A DNA stretch of 64,000 nucleotides, taken from contig CALNXK010000069.1 of assembly GCA_942486035.1 (NCBI GenBank), positions 1,386,001-1,450,000 on the forward strand. Direction: 5' to 3'. The notes under the pieces are model-generated. The model searched no databases, was not told the DNA's origin, and saw only the letters and a program-made list of their open reading frames with translations. Numbering within the stretch: the first letter of the stretch is position 1; every line of letters starts with the position of its first letter. A program made the translations under genes and the position numbers. This stretch comes from Porites lobata (lineage: Eukaryota > Cnidaria > Anthozoa > Scleractinia > Poritidae). Below, piece by piece: positions 23,427 to 34,688 of this stretch.

Positions 23427-23928
23427 TTTTTATTTTTTTCCTACTGAGATTTTAAAGTTTCACGGAAATTTTACTTCAGCCTCCAACCTATGTGTGTTGA
23501 AGAAGGGCGCATTCGTGTTGATGTTATTCAAAGCGCGCGATCGATTGCAAACAAAAACAAAACATTACAACATGATTTTTAATTTGTCATTTATTTTATT
23601 TCAATTAAGCTCTCTTTCGAATAAAGAAAGGTTATCGTGTCTCGGTAGACAATTCATAATCTGAGTGTCAAACAAGGATAAAAGAATTGACGAACTTAAA
23701 AGCCACAGGAAAGAAAATACAGCAAAGATAATTGAATCGAGCAGGATAATTATAAAAACTGCATAAAGGATTTATAAAAAGAGCCAATTACACTTACCAA
23801 TCTTATGGTTTTGAAGTGAATTTGAATAAAGAAGGCCATGTGGGTAACTAAACAATTATGAGTCTAACAAGGTGGTAAGTTAGTAGTGGTGAGTTAAGGG
23901 TGGTGAGTTAACTCGTGTAAGTTGCGAG

Positions 23929-24090
23929 ATCTTGAATTTTTCAAATCTTGCCGGCAAGATCTTGAATTTTCCAAATCTTGCCAACAAGATCGTGAATTTT
24001 CCAAGTCTTGCCTGCAAGATCTTGAATTTTCCAAATCTTGCCGGCAAAATTTGGAATTTTCCAAATGTTGCCTACCAGCAAGTTATGGAA
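23929..24090 (+). repeat. 30-bp tandem repeat, about 5 copies
   Basis: The unit is GATCTTGAATTTTCCAAATC plus TTGCCGGCAA. The first four copies are close to each other, the fifth is degenerate and followed by a partial sixth. Because 30 is divisible by three, long frames stay open across it on the plus strand, giving 10-residue repeats such as DLEFSKSCRQ. It lies just upstream of the predicted OTU gene. Confidence 0.75.
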
Positions 24091-24183
24091 GTTTCCAAAT
24101 CTTGCAATTTTCTCATTTGCTGTACACGTGGCAAATTGTGAATCCAGACGGGTATAACTTCTATTTTTTCTGATTGCGTCGAC

Positions 24184-27100
24184 ATGAACAACGGTAAACG
24201 TACCTACGCCCAGGCGGTGCTACATGGTGTTAGAGGTGAGTAACACCCTTTTCTTTTGTACACAATGTTGTAATGCTTACAGGGAAGGCTGAATAACCAA
24301 AGTGACATCCAAACCACGAAGAAGAGGTAACACATATTGAAGTCCCAGCGAAATGTAGCAGAATCGTTTTGCAGTCGAGACAAAGACATGCAGTCTTCCA
24401 AATTTATTTAATAACTGCATAAAAATATAACTTTTTATGACGAATTGGCAACCAAATCAACAAATTCTCGGCTTGTTACACATTTTGTGTTGCATGGTAG
24501 TAACGTTATTTTCATTCTTACAGGGGATCATGTTACAGGTAAAAAAAAATTAGCATTCACTGAAATCTCCACGCTTACACATAACAAGCGATACGATACC
24601 TATTGGTATCCTATTTTTAAATAGGACACGGAAAAAAATATATCTTCTTTGCAGTTGTGTGTCACCTGAATATTTAGACATGATATGATGATGATAGGTG
24701 GTTTAATAGCCTTGAAAGGGTAATTACCGTTCTAAGACGACACCCAAATGATACCCTGTGATGGCAATAGCTCATTGCCTCATTAATACATCGCTTTTTC
24801 AATACTGTTTCCCTTTTATAACAAGATACAACCATACAGTTTTTTGCTGCTTGTAAACTCAAAACTTTGCTATGTGACTCCCGCCCCCACAGAAGATTAC
24901 TCTTCATGCTATCACATACATGAATTAACCCTCGGATGTGGATGCAACCGGCCCCACGGTTTTCTTAATTTTCCCAAAAAAGTTTCCTGTTTATTTTAGA
25001 TGTAGTCTGTTTATCTTTGAGATGCATTATATAGGAGATAGATATAGGATATGATATAGATATAGGAGCCCAAAATGCGGCGTGGCTTACTAGTCGATAT
25101 GAGGTACGAAAGAATTATGCACTTATCAGCGACCATCCGGGGGGGGGGGGTGAACTCGGGGGAACCCCCGGTCATTTGCACAACGACCTTTAAAAATATC
25201 CCCTATCCAAAACCAAGATTCTTTAACAAAAAGCTTCTAACGCCCCTCCACTGGGGGCAAAGAAGTGTGCTCTGCCAGGTCAAAAGGTGCTACATTTCAA
25301 AAGAGTTCTATAGAAGAAATCGTAGTTTTCTTCCGAGCAAAATAGTCGCTATGTAAGGGAAGGATAGCCAGCTAAAAGGAACAGAATACAAGTAAAAATG
25401 AATAAAGTCACTTACCGTCTTGTTGGTCGCTATTTTGCCAGAACGTGTTCACCAACATAACCAGTCCTTTCGCAGACGGGAACGGCACATTGTTTCCAGC
25501 TTCATTTGCAAAATGGCAGCAGCGGAGCTACAAATCCGGTGGGTCTTCTTCCCCCGGGAATCCTGCTACGAAAGTGCAAAAGCAATCCAATCCCCACATC
25601 CCGCGCTTAAAATTAACGAACAAACTGATAACTCCATTGCCAAGCCCGCGTCTGTTCCCGAGGTAACCCCCCCTCCCCCTGAAAACACTAAAAAATGTTA
25701 AGCCTGCCTGGGAACCTAAACAGGCCCCCAGCAGCGTCATTTCCATATCTGTCCTATAATATTAATAAAATCTGGAGAATTATATCCATTAACTGGGCGA
25801 TTAGAAAGCCATCAGGAAATTGGACTTTCAATCCGCTGGCCCAGGTTCAGATTCCGCGATAACGGCTAGCTGAAAATGTTCTCGGGAGACACGTCGCCCC
25901 GAGTTTAAATCCTCAGTAACACCTGCAAATAGATAGCCAAATGGTTTGCCTCCTACCTGTTTGGATTCTTGGCCCTGTTATGTTTAGTTTGAAGGCTTTG
26001 TTTGTAGTATTATCCACAAGAATCTCCTCGAGGGGAGAGGGTAATTGATTTTTTATATACAGTATTTATTATTAGTATTATTTTATTTTCATATTCGAAT
26101 TGAGACAACTGTTTGACCAAGGTTTCTTCTTGCGGGTGCTTAATGGTCCTATAACGAGGCATTTGAGAGGCATTAAGGCCAGTGGAGTCAATTTGAACAC
26201 CTCGAACTCAAACGTCGAAATGCCTGGGTGAGTTTCCGGGGGTGTTGAAGGTTCAAACTGATCGGTACATTTTCGTTTGTCCTCAGGCATGGCAATCCTC
26301 TAGTAGAGTGCTGGGAATGTGCAAAAGAATTATCAATCCAATCCTACTTTGAAAATGGCGCCCAACAAAGGATTGATGACTTCATAGCCAACTGGTGCAC
26401 GGCAAGAATTTCTGTTGCTCGTGATGGTCACTGCATTTGTTCCTCTTGGATCCAGGTATTAATATGTTAGGCCAGCAGATCAGGAGCTTGTAAAATTAAA
26501 GTTTATCCAGTCCAAAACTAACGTCGTCCTCTTTTATTCCACTTCTAACAGCTTATCTTAAAATTACACCAGAAAGATTTTGGGGCATTCGGATTGTTTT
26601 ATCGTAAACCTAGGCCTACCATTACAATAGACCACCTGCAGAATACGTTCTTGTAGTCATGCTCCTGGCATCTATTTATTTCCCAGCATATTATTCCAAA
26701 CATGTCAAGTGCAACATTCGTAAAGAAATTCCTTATTCAAATTTTCACCTTAGCTTTAGAAAACACAACATTCAACAATCAAAATCAGGCATTTTCCGGA
26801 CACTGTGTAAACTTGTTGCAAGATTTTAAGGGTTCAGATTTCCGATCTCACATAGTTGAAAGAGTTCTGATACACTCTCTCTCTTTTAAAGTGCCTTGCC
26901 GACCATGGAGAGTTAGTAGAGGGAGGTGTGGTTAGACTCATAGACGTGCTGACCACTGAGATCGGAAACCACCACGACCACTATAAAAGTTACATCACAG
27001 GCGACTGGAAACAAGATCTTATCGACTTCAAGTTAAACCAAAAATTTGACTCCACTATAGTTGATCTTCTTCTGTACACTCTGGCTAACTCTACGTCAAC

Positions 27101-27476
27101 TTCCTGCTATGTTGTTGATACCGTTGGTGCCAATGAAGATGTTCAAATAAAAGCAGCTCATCCAACCCGACCAAGTGCTGTTGCTGTAAGGGAAATTTTT
27201 ATTTCAAAGATAGGCCAACACTATGATCCGATTGTTGACGACAAATTCAGGCTTTTCTCGTCTCGAAAAAATGTCGGCAGCCATGACAGGGAAGCAGCCC
27301 TGCAATACCCGCAACCGGTAACGCCATTGCACATGGCAAAAGGCAGTTCTTATTCACCAGCAAATCTGGCGATATTGGAGAAACAAGTTTCCAATCGAGC
27401 GTACAAAGTCCACCTTGTCAAATGGAGAACAGCTGCGGAAAGGTACGAAGCCAAGAGACTACAGCAAAGCACCTAA
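24184..27476 (+). CDS. Six-exon gene with OTU-like cysteine protease domain
   Basis: Predicted exons: 24184-24235, 24524-24538 (15 nt), 25442-25662, 26076-26227, 26287-26455, 26892-27476. Every junction has GT-AG borders and the phases agree throughout, giving about 396 residues. The start is MNNGKRTYAQAVLHGVRG. Exon 5 has ISVARDGHCICSSWIQ, resembling the OTU nucleophile D-G-x-C; exon 6 has the following helices and ISKIGQHYDPIVDD, matching the OTU catalytic His. OTU enzymes cleave ubiquitin from substrates. Exon 3 can also be read in another open frame (ASFAKWQQRSYKSGG), which would need a different junction; exon 4's acceptor at 26075 has a poor pyrimidine tract. Similar multicopy proteins occur in cnidarians, so a transposon origin is possible. 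Confidence 0.5.
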
Positions 27477-28670
27477 CTGAGAGGGAAGACAAACAGCAGC
27501 GCCAGATGAAAAGGATAAAGTACTCTGTATGGGATGGAGTACTCGTAAAGAATGTACATGCCCTACCCTACGATATTGATGGAAATTGCATATATCAGTT
27601 GCCATATTCGAAGAATGATAGGCTTGCAAGTTCAAGGGATGGCAGACCATGGCGAATCTAAAGCAACCTACATATGTATATCATGTCAGCCCTTCCTTAT
27701 GAGATCTGTAAAAATACAGAATAAGTGTGAGAAGGCTCAAGCTATGTTTGAAGAAACACAAAAGTGTTCCAATACATCATCTTGGTCTGACCCCATTATT
27801 GAAGCCACCCCACAAACAGGGAGCTTCGCTTCCACTCAAATGCCTGATGAACCTGACACAAAATTTGAGTTGCCCTCAATTTCAAATTTAAAAGTAGGGA
27901 TTTTTACAAAAGGATTACAACAACTGTTGGAAGACCAAACACCCACAAAAAACGACTCAACTCAACACCAGTGAAACATGGCTATACACTTGAAAGACAT
28001 CCCATGAAAAAAAACAAAAAAGGAGTAAGCAAACAAAAGACCCACCAAGAGAACTGAAAATTAGTGTGAGAGACGAAGCTACTGAAGATCTATCCTTTGA
28101 GCAATCACCAGAAATTAAATAATTTAAGGAAATGGTTTCTGCCTACAAAAAGACACATTGCCCTCTAGTGATAGTAAAGAAGAATTGGAAAGTCATTTTA
28201 AACTGTTAGACAATTCAGAAGATTTATTTTTCCAAAAACTTGATGAGCCCACTGAAAATGAAAAGCAAACGATGTGTACCAAATCTTACATGTCTGGTTT
28301 GTTTGACCAAACATACGATGATCAAATGGTAAAAACAACAGAATTATAGGAGTACAGAGAATTTGACAGTTCACTCACACCAAATGAAGCAAGTCAGGCG
28401 TTTCATTTTGAAGAAGGGACTTCAAGAGCCCCTGATTATTTCCTGTGATCCATACACTGGCTGTGCTTATTTGACTGAGGGGACCATCGCCTCCAGGTGG
28501 CACTCAGAGAAAAAATCCCTTTTGTACCCTGCCATGTGATTCCTAAATGGTTGCCACCCAATGGATCATTTAAAAATGTCAATGCAGATCTTACAATATT
28601 ACAGTCTAAGGAAGTCATACTTTCAGAGCATTTAGCACTAACAGTCCTCAACGTCAAGCAAGTTCAGTCA
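27422..28670 (+). pseudogene. Coding remnants downstream of the OTU gene
   Basis: Overlapping the end of the OTU frame, another frame (27422-27658) contains KYSVWDGVLVKNVHALPYDI and SSRDGRPWRI. It is followed by 27700-27971 (acidic, Ser/Thr-rich), then 28158-28346 (SDSKEELESHFKLLDNSEDL) and, after stops at 28347 and 28446, PFVPCHVIPKWLPPNGSF and LSEHLALTVLNVKQ up to 28669. The segments change frame and are interrupted by stops, so this looks like one decayed gene of unknown function, perhaps part of the same multicopy element as the OTU gene. Confidence 0.4.
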
Positions 28671-29501
28671 TAAATACATAACTCCCAAACAAAAATCCTG
28701 GGGTAACCTTATAATTTGACAATCTGAAGCAAAATCCTCATTCTGCTTTAATGGTAATTTGCCACTGAATTGTCCTGAATGGGTTTTGATGTCCTAGCTC
28801 ATGAGTTTAAAACACCGTTAACAATTTCACTACTAAGCGTCTTGAACAGGGTGTCTTCAAATGTCTCTGTTAATAATGCATTTCATTGACTCCAAGACAC
28901 AAGACAATACTGTAGCTTGTGGAAGGGCACTTTGAATAGCCCATTTAGTTAACTTTGGTAACAATAAAACGCACAAAGCTGCATAGAGCCAGACGTGCTT
29001 TACACAAAAATAATAATTTTACAAAACTGTTTTCCTTCGGGAATGAGTTAGAAAATTACAGGAGTATTCCCTACACAGGGAAATGCATTAAAACAAAAAG
29101 ACATTAACACTCAGCTCTTTTCCACCCTGCCGCTAAACAAACTTTGAAAGGATTGATATGATGAACCATCAACAATGAAGACCTGAGATGACACGTACTC
29201 AAAGCCTGGTATGTCCTTAGATGAACCTCCTACTGCTGAGTCGAGACACCATAAGATGACATTATTCTTTCTGATAGAAATTAAACTACTTTTTTACTTG
29301 AATTCCCACCAAAATGACCCGTTTTATTTCCCTTTAACAAATAGATGACAATTTTCCATGGTCCTCACTCCTGTTGGTTCCACTGCAAAGATTTCAATAT
29401 TTTTGAAGTCATTTCTATGGTCTATAAGGGTGTACACCATGGGACATTGTCGTATTGACAGTTTTGAACGACCATTTCCGGCAACGTTTCTTGGAAAATC
29501 G
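28671..29501. other. No gene identified
   Basis: AT-rich DNA between the coding remnants and the tandem array; no features supported. Confidence 0.35.
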
Positions 29502-29642
29502 CGCGCGAGGAAAGAGAAAAACAACTTGCCCCATCAAATGTTGTGTCGATAGCTATGGTCTATGACAGTAAAGAGTGCCAAAACAAAACATACGAAAATT
29601 ACATACACGTCAATCACATATACGTTTGTTTCCCATTGCCAG

Positions 29643-29798
29643 GGCCCAGCAGCACGATACGAACAAAACCTTAAATTGACAAATGAGGTGGAGGAAAGCG
29701 AACGGACCGTGAAGAGTCAGAAAAGACAGATTGAGGCTTTGCAAAGTCAACTGGGAGAGATAAATGCACCAAAGCGTTTTACTTTGACAAACATTAAG
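29643..29798 (+). other. Exon-like coiled-coil segment of the array (copies in all six units)
   Basis: A 156-nt segment bordered by a good acceptor (TTTGTTTCCCATTGCCAG) and an AAG|GT donor, open in phase 0. It encodes a heptad-like helix (ERTVKSQKRQIEALQSQLGE) followed by PKRFTLTNIK. Equivalent segments lie at 32195-32350 in unit 2 and at corresponding places in units 3-6. A helix followed by KRFxLxxIK is reminiscent of the region in front of DDE_Tnp_4-type transposase domains, but no such domain follows. Confidence 0.5.
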
Positions 29799-30407
29799 GT
29801 TGATACAAATTTTCCTTCTAGCCAGGATCATTATAAAGAAATATGATAAGGTGCCTACGGTTTTTACGTCCTTATCCGAGAGGACCAAAAGTCTAACCAT
29901 TGTGTAAAAAAAAATATGAAATACAAGCTTGAGCTTACAACAGGTAGTCACGCTTACATCGATCATGTCTTCGTAAATATTAGGGAGTTTGAGATGCCAC
30001 AACAACTGAAAGCTACGAAAATGTCACATGAAAAAAGAATTCACATTTTTTGTCTCTATCGTGATTATTCCAACTCGCTTACTTTCCTAAAAGCAAGTGA
30101 ACTCTTTTGGAGCTGAATTCCTATCAACCATATCCAAGTTCATTAAGATAGAGAAAATTTGTCACTCATTGTGTGTTTACGTCCTTCACAAAACGTGAAA
30201 CTAGGCATTTTAACGTGGTAGTCCTGCAGTGACAAAGTGTGATGCACGGGCAAAGTTGTTGTTTTGCCTTGTCAAGCTATGTCTTTTTTTGATTTCTTGT
30301 CCGGCGCTGCCGCATCTTAAACTTCCTATTATTTACAACACATTGTGATCCGTCAGAAACAGAATTTTCTCTTGCTCACGCTGATAGCATCCAAAACATT
30401 TTTCGAC

Positions 30408-30752
30408 TCATCGGTAGTTCCTTTGTCTGATTAGGAAAGCTTGGTGAATAAACCGCGCAACTGTGGCAAGATAATAGCCATTGTGAACGAACTTACGAAA
30501 ATCTATTCGCCGATTGGGCACAAAAATACAATGCATTTTTTGTACCCAGTCAGGAGCCAGTATTCGCTTGACTGTTTGCAAATGGTCCGGTGAGAGTCGG
30601 TACCCAGGGGCTCTTCCGCCAGTGTTTGAAAACTTTCGCCGCGTCATTTCTCCTGGCCCAACTGACTGCCCCTGGGTTCCCTGAGGATGATAAACAATAA
30701 AACAACAAACTTCTTCACTTTTCACAGTACTTATATCATTTTCGTCCAGCAT
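30408..30752 (-). CDS. Unidentified ORF of the array, copy 1
   Basis: 114 residues from MLDENDIST, with the frame open a further 15 codons upstream (EFEWIFVGDF region). Segments include GGRAPGYRLSPDHLQTVKRI and FVHNGYYLATVARFIHQAF. Compared with copies 2 and 3 there are about ten amino-acid changes, many conservative. I do not recognise the family. It lies antisense to the exon-like segments of the same unit. Confidence 0.45.
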   Translation of the reverse strand: MLDENDISTVKSEEVCCFIVYHPQGTQGQSVGPGEMTRRKFSNTGGRAPGYRLSPDHLQTVKRILAPDWVQKMHCIFVPNRRIDFRKFVHNGYYLATVARFIHQAFLIRQRNYR

Positions 30753-31571
30753 GAAATCGCCTACAAAAATCCATTTGAACGCGGCAATTGATCATACTCA
30801 TATTACAAATGTCACCGCTTTCCCAAAAATTAGCTTTCCTCCAGGTAAAACGCATTTGTCAGGATTCTGGATTTGTTACACCTATGTCTTTTGGTGTTAA
30901 GCTTTCCTTGCCACTCAGATGTTTCTGTCACTGTTACGGATCCCACGCAAAACTATCACCTGCCTTTATTTTTGGAACTGCGTTTGCATGCTCAGAAACC
31001 ATACATTGCATAATAAGTGTCGAATCATGAAAGGTCGAATCATGACCCTTGGATGATGTCTGAAAATCTGCGTTTATGCATAGCCATTAAATAAGCTGTA
31101 ATGTTTGGAGAGGTTATTTTTAATTAGTCTTTTTCTGTGTTTAAAATCCCATGAATTTCATGACACCGCTCCTCAGTTAATTTTTCTTTTCAGGGAAGAG
31201 GGAACCTGATCTTATATTACTTAAATGCCTGGCTGACAAACCTTTCAACCGAATTAACCTTTAAAAGCTCTTTAAGCCACTTTTTGATACATTACTTGCC
31301 GAGTCCAAATTCAGGTTCCACAAAATTCTTGTTAGTTGAATCCTGCACTCCATCGCATTCAGCTGCGAAGTATTATTTGTTTTCCTTACCGCTAGATATA
31401 GGCCTGAGAGAGGTACAGTACTTTCCGGCGGTTAGGGCAGGACATTTTGATCAAATTCTGCGCAAGTTTCTAAAAGGCAGGCAGAAATTATAGTCTATTC
31501 AAGACCCTTCCCGACAGTCAGGCAGGTAGCCTCAGCGAACATATCAATTTAATTTACCCTAATCATTTTAG

Positions 31572-31735
31572 GCAATGAAACATCCAAACAAGAATCGAAC
31601 GACGATGAAGACGACATCCCCCCCAGCAGAAGGAATCGGGTAGCCCTGACAAAGCGTCCGAAGCAACACAGTACAAAGAATATATCTCAAAGCGAAATCA
31701 GAACATTTTACCTTTTCAAGAGAGAAATTTGAAAG
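31572..31735 (+). other. Exon-like acidic/basic segment of the array (copies in all units)
   Basis: It follows the acceptor-like TACCCTAATCATTTTAG and reads NETSKQESNDDEDDIPPS, then the basic RRNRVALTKRPKQ, before a stop. Later in the unit another open stretch (about 31885-32020) ends EVLELAFN-stop, preceded by DNEDVYNHDFTGIWENDAL. These look like exons of one acidic, nuclear-type protein, repeated with each unit. Copies begin at 34194, 36828, 38392, 41018 and 43644. Confidence 0.4.
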
Positions 31736-32067
31736 AAAAAAGTGAGGCAAATACAATCCACTGCACCTGTCGGCCAAGGCAATGAATTGGTATTGAACAA
31801 ACCAGAAAGTGGCAGTTCAAAACCCAGGGCATGCAAGTGCAAAGATGTTGCTGGCCCACAAAGCGAGAAACTGGAGAAGCCTGACACCAGCAGCCTCAAA
31901 ATATCACTGACAACGAGGACGTCTATAACCATGACTTCACTGGAATTTGGGAGAATGACGCCTTGGACTACCTTACAGACACGAGTCAAATTGCTGAGGT
32001 ACTAGAGTTAGCATTTAATTAAAAAGAAAGTATTTCAAGAATTATTCAGTATGAGGGACAGTGATAT

Positions 32068-34688
32068 CGCGCGAGGAAAGAGAAAAAGAAACTTGCCCCA
32101 TCAAATGTTGTGTCCATAGCTATGGTCTATGACAGTATAGAGTGCCAAAACAAAACATACGAAAGTTACATATACGTTTGTTTCCCATTGCCAGAGCCCA
32201 ACAGCACGATACGAACAAAACCTTAAATTGACAAATGAGGTGGAGGAAAGCGAACGGACCGTGAAGAGTCAGAAAAGACAGATTGAGGCTTTGCAAAGTC
32301 AACTGGGAGAGATAAATGCACCAAAGCGTTTTACTTTGACAAACATTAAGGTTGGTACAAGTTTACTGAAATGGAAATGCACGTTTTCTTTCAAGTGAAT
32401 TTCTATATTTTCTAGCCAGGATCATTATAAAGAAATATGATAAGGTGCCTACGGTTTTTTGGTCCTTATCCAAGAGGACCAAAAGTCTAACCATTATGTC
32501 AAAAAAATATAAAATACAAGCTTGAGCTTACAACAGGTATTCACGCTTACATCGATCATGTCTTCGTAAATATTAGGGAGTTTGAGATGCCACAACAACT
32601 GACAGCCACGAAAATGTCACATGAAAAAAGAATTCACATTTTTTTAGTCTCTATCGTGATTATTCCAACCCGCTTACATTCCTAAAAGCAAGTGAACTCT
32701 TTTGGAGCTGAATTTCTATCAACCATATCCAAGTTCATTACGACAAAGAAAATTTGTCACTCATTGTGTTTACATCCTTCACAAAACGTGAAACTAGGCA
32801 TTTTCACGTGGTAGTCCTGCAGTGACGACAAAGAAATGTACAACAAAGTGTGATGCACGGGCGAAGTTGTTGTTTTGCCTTGTCAAGCTATTGCTTTTTT
32901 TGATTTCTTGTCCGGCGCTGCCGCATCTTAAACTTCCTATTATTTAAAATACATTGTGATCTGTCAGAAACAGAATTTTCTCTGCAAATTGAATTGCTCA
33001 CGCTGATAGCATCCGAAACATTTTTCGACTCATCGGTAGTTCCTTCGTCTGGTTAGGAAAGCTTGGTGAATAAACCGCGCAACTGTGGCAAGATAATAGC
33101 CATCGTGTACGAACTCACGAAAATCTGTTCGCCGATTGGGCACAATAATACAATGCAGTTTTTGTGCCCAGTCAGGAGCCAGTATTCGCTTGACTGTTTC
33201 CAAATGGTCCGGTGAGAGTCGGTACCCAGGGGCTCTTCCGCCAGTGTTTGAAAACTTTCGCCGCGCCATTTCTCCTGGCCCAACTGACTGCCCCTGGGTT
33301 CCCTGAGGATGATGAACAATAAAACAACAGACTTCTTCACTTTTCGCAGTACTTATATCATTTTCGTCCAGCATGAAATCGCCTACAAAAATCCATTCGA
33401 ACTCGGCAATTGATCATGCTCATATTACAAATGTCACCGCTTTCCCAAAAATTAGCTTTCCTCCAGGTAAAACGCATTTGTCAGGATTCTGGATTTGTTA
33501 CACCTATGTCTTTTGGTGTTAAGCTTTCCTTGCCAGTCAGATGTTTCTGTCACTGTTACGGATCCCACGCAAAACTATCACCTGCCTTTATTTTTGCAAC
33601 TGCGTTTGCATGCTCAGAAACCATACATTGCATAATAAGTGTCGAATCATGAAAGGTCGAATCATGACCCTTGGATGATGTCTGAAAATCTGCGTTTATG
33701 CATAGCCATTAAATAAGCTGTAATGTTTGGAGAGGTTATTTTTAATTAGTCTTTTTCTGTGTTTAAAATCCCATGAATTTCATGACACCGCTCCTCAGTT
33801 AATTTTTCTTTTCAGGGAAGAGGGAACCTGATCTTATATTACTTAAATGCCTGGCTGACAAACCTTTCAACCGAATTAACCTTTAAAAGCTCTTTAAGCC
33901 ACTTTTTGATACATTACTTGCCGAGTCCAAATTCAGGTTCCACAAAATTCTTGTTAGTTGAATCCTGCACTCCATCGCATTCAGCTGCGAAGTATTATTT
34001 GTTTTCCTTACCGCTAGATATAGGCCTGAGAGAGGTACAGTACTTTCCGGCGGTTAGGGCAGGACATTTTGATCAAATTCTGCGCAAGTTTCTAAAAGGC
34101 AGGCAGAAATTATAGTCTATTCAAGACCCTTCCCGACAGTCAGGCAGGTAGCCTCAGCGAACATATCAATTTAATTTACCCTAATCATTTTAGGCAATGA
34201 AACATCCAAACAAGAATCGAACGACGATGAAGACGACATCCCCCCCAGCAGAAGGAATCGGGTAGCCCTGACAAAGCGTCCGAAGCAACACAGTACAAAG
34301 AATATATCTCAAAGCGAAATCAGAACATTTTACCTTTTCAAGAGAGAAATTTGAAAGAAAAAAGTGAGGCAAATACAATCCACTGCACCTGTCGGCCAAG
34401 GCAACGAATTGGTATTGAACAAACCAGAAAGTGGCAGTTCAAAACCCAGGGCATGCAAGTGCAAAGATGTTGCTGGCCCACAAAGCGAGAAACCGGAGAA
34501 GCCTGACACCAGCAGCCTCAAAATATCACTGACAACGAGGACGTCTATAACCATGACTTCACTGGAATTTGGGAGAATGATGCCTTGGACTACCTTACAG
34601 CACGAGTCAAATTGCTGAGGTACTAGAGTTAGCATTTAATTAAAAAGAAAGTATTTCAAGAATTATTCAGTATGAGGGACAGTGATAT
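32068..34688 (+). repeat. Array unit 2
   Basis: Full length. The 3' part carries the variant GAACCTGATCTTATATTACT, shared only with unit 1. Confidence 0.85.
33030..33374 (-). CDS. Unidentified ORF of the array, copy 2
   Basis: Same 114-residue frame as copy 1. It is followed in another frame by a Ser/Asn-rich and basic tail (SDAISVSNSICRENSVSDGS, then KMRQRRTRNQKKQ-stop), which could be joined by splicing or be a frameshifted extension. Confidence 0.45.
   Translation of the reverse strand: MLDENDISTAKSEEVCCFIVHHPQGTQGQSVGPGEMARRKFSNTGGRAPGYRLSPDHLETVKRILAPDWAQKLHCIIVPNRRTDFREFVHDGYYLATVARFIHQAFLTRRRNYR

Larger units (their letters stand above)
29502..32067 (+). repeat. Array unit 1
   Basis: The most diverged 5' part: it lacks about 40 bp after the coiled-coil exon that later units have (the TACTGAAATGGAAATGCACG stretch) and some bases in the 30.1-30.3 kb part. 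Its 3' half is nearly identical to unit 2. Confidence 0.85.
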
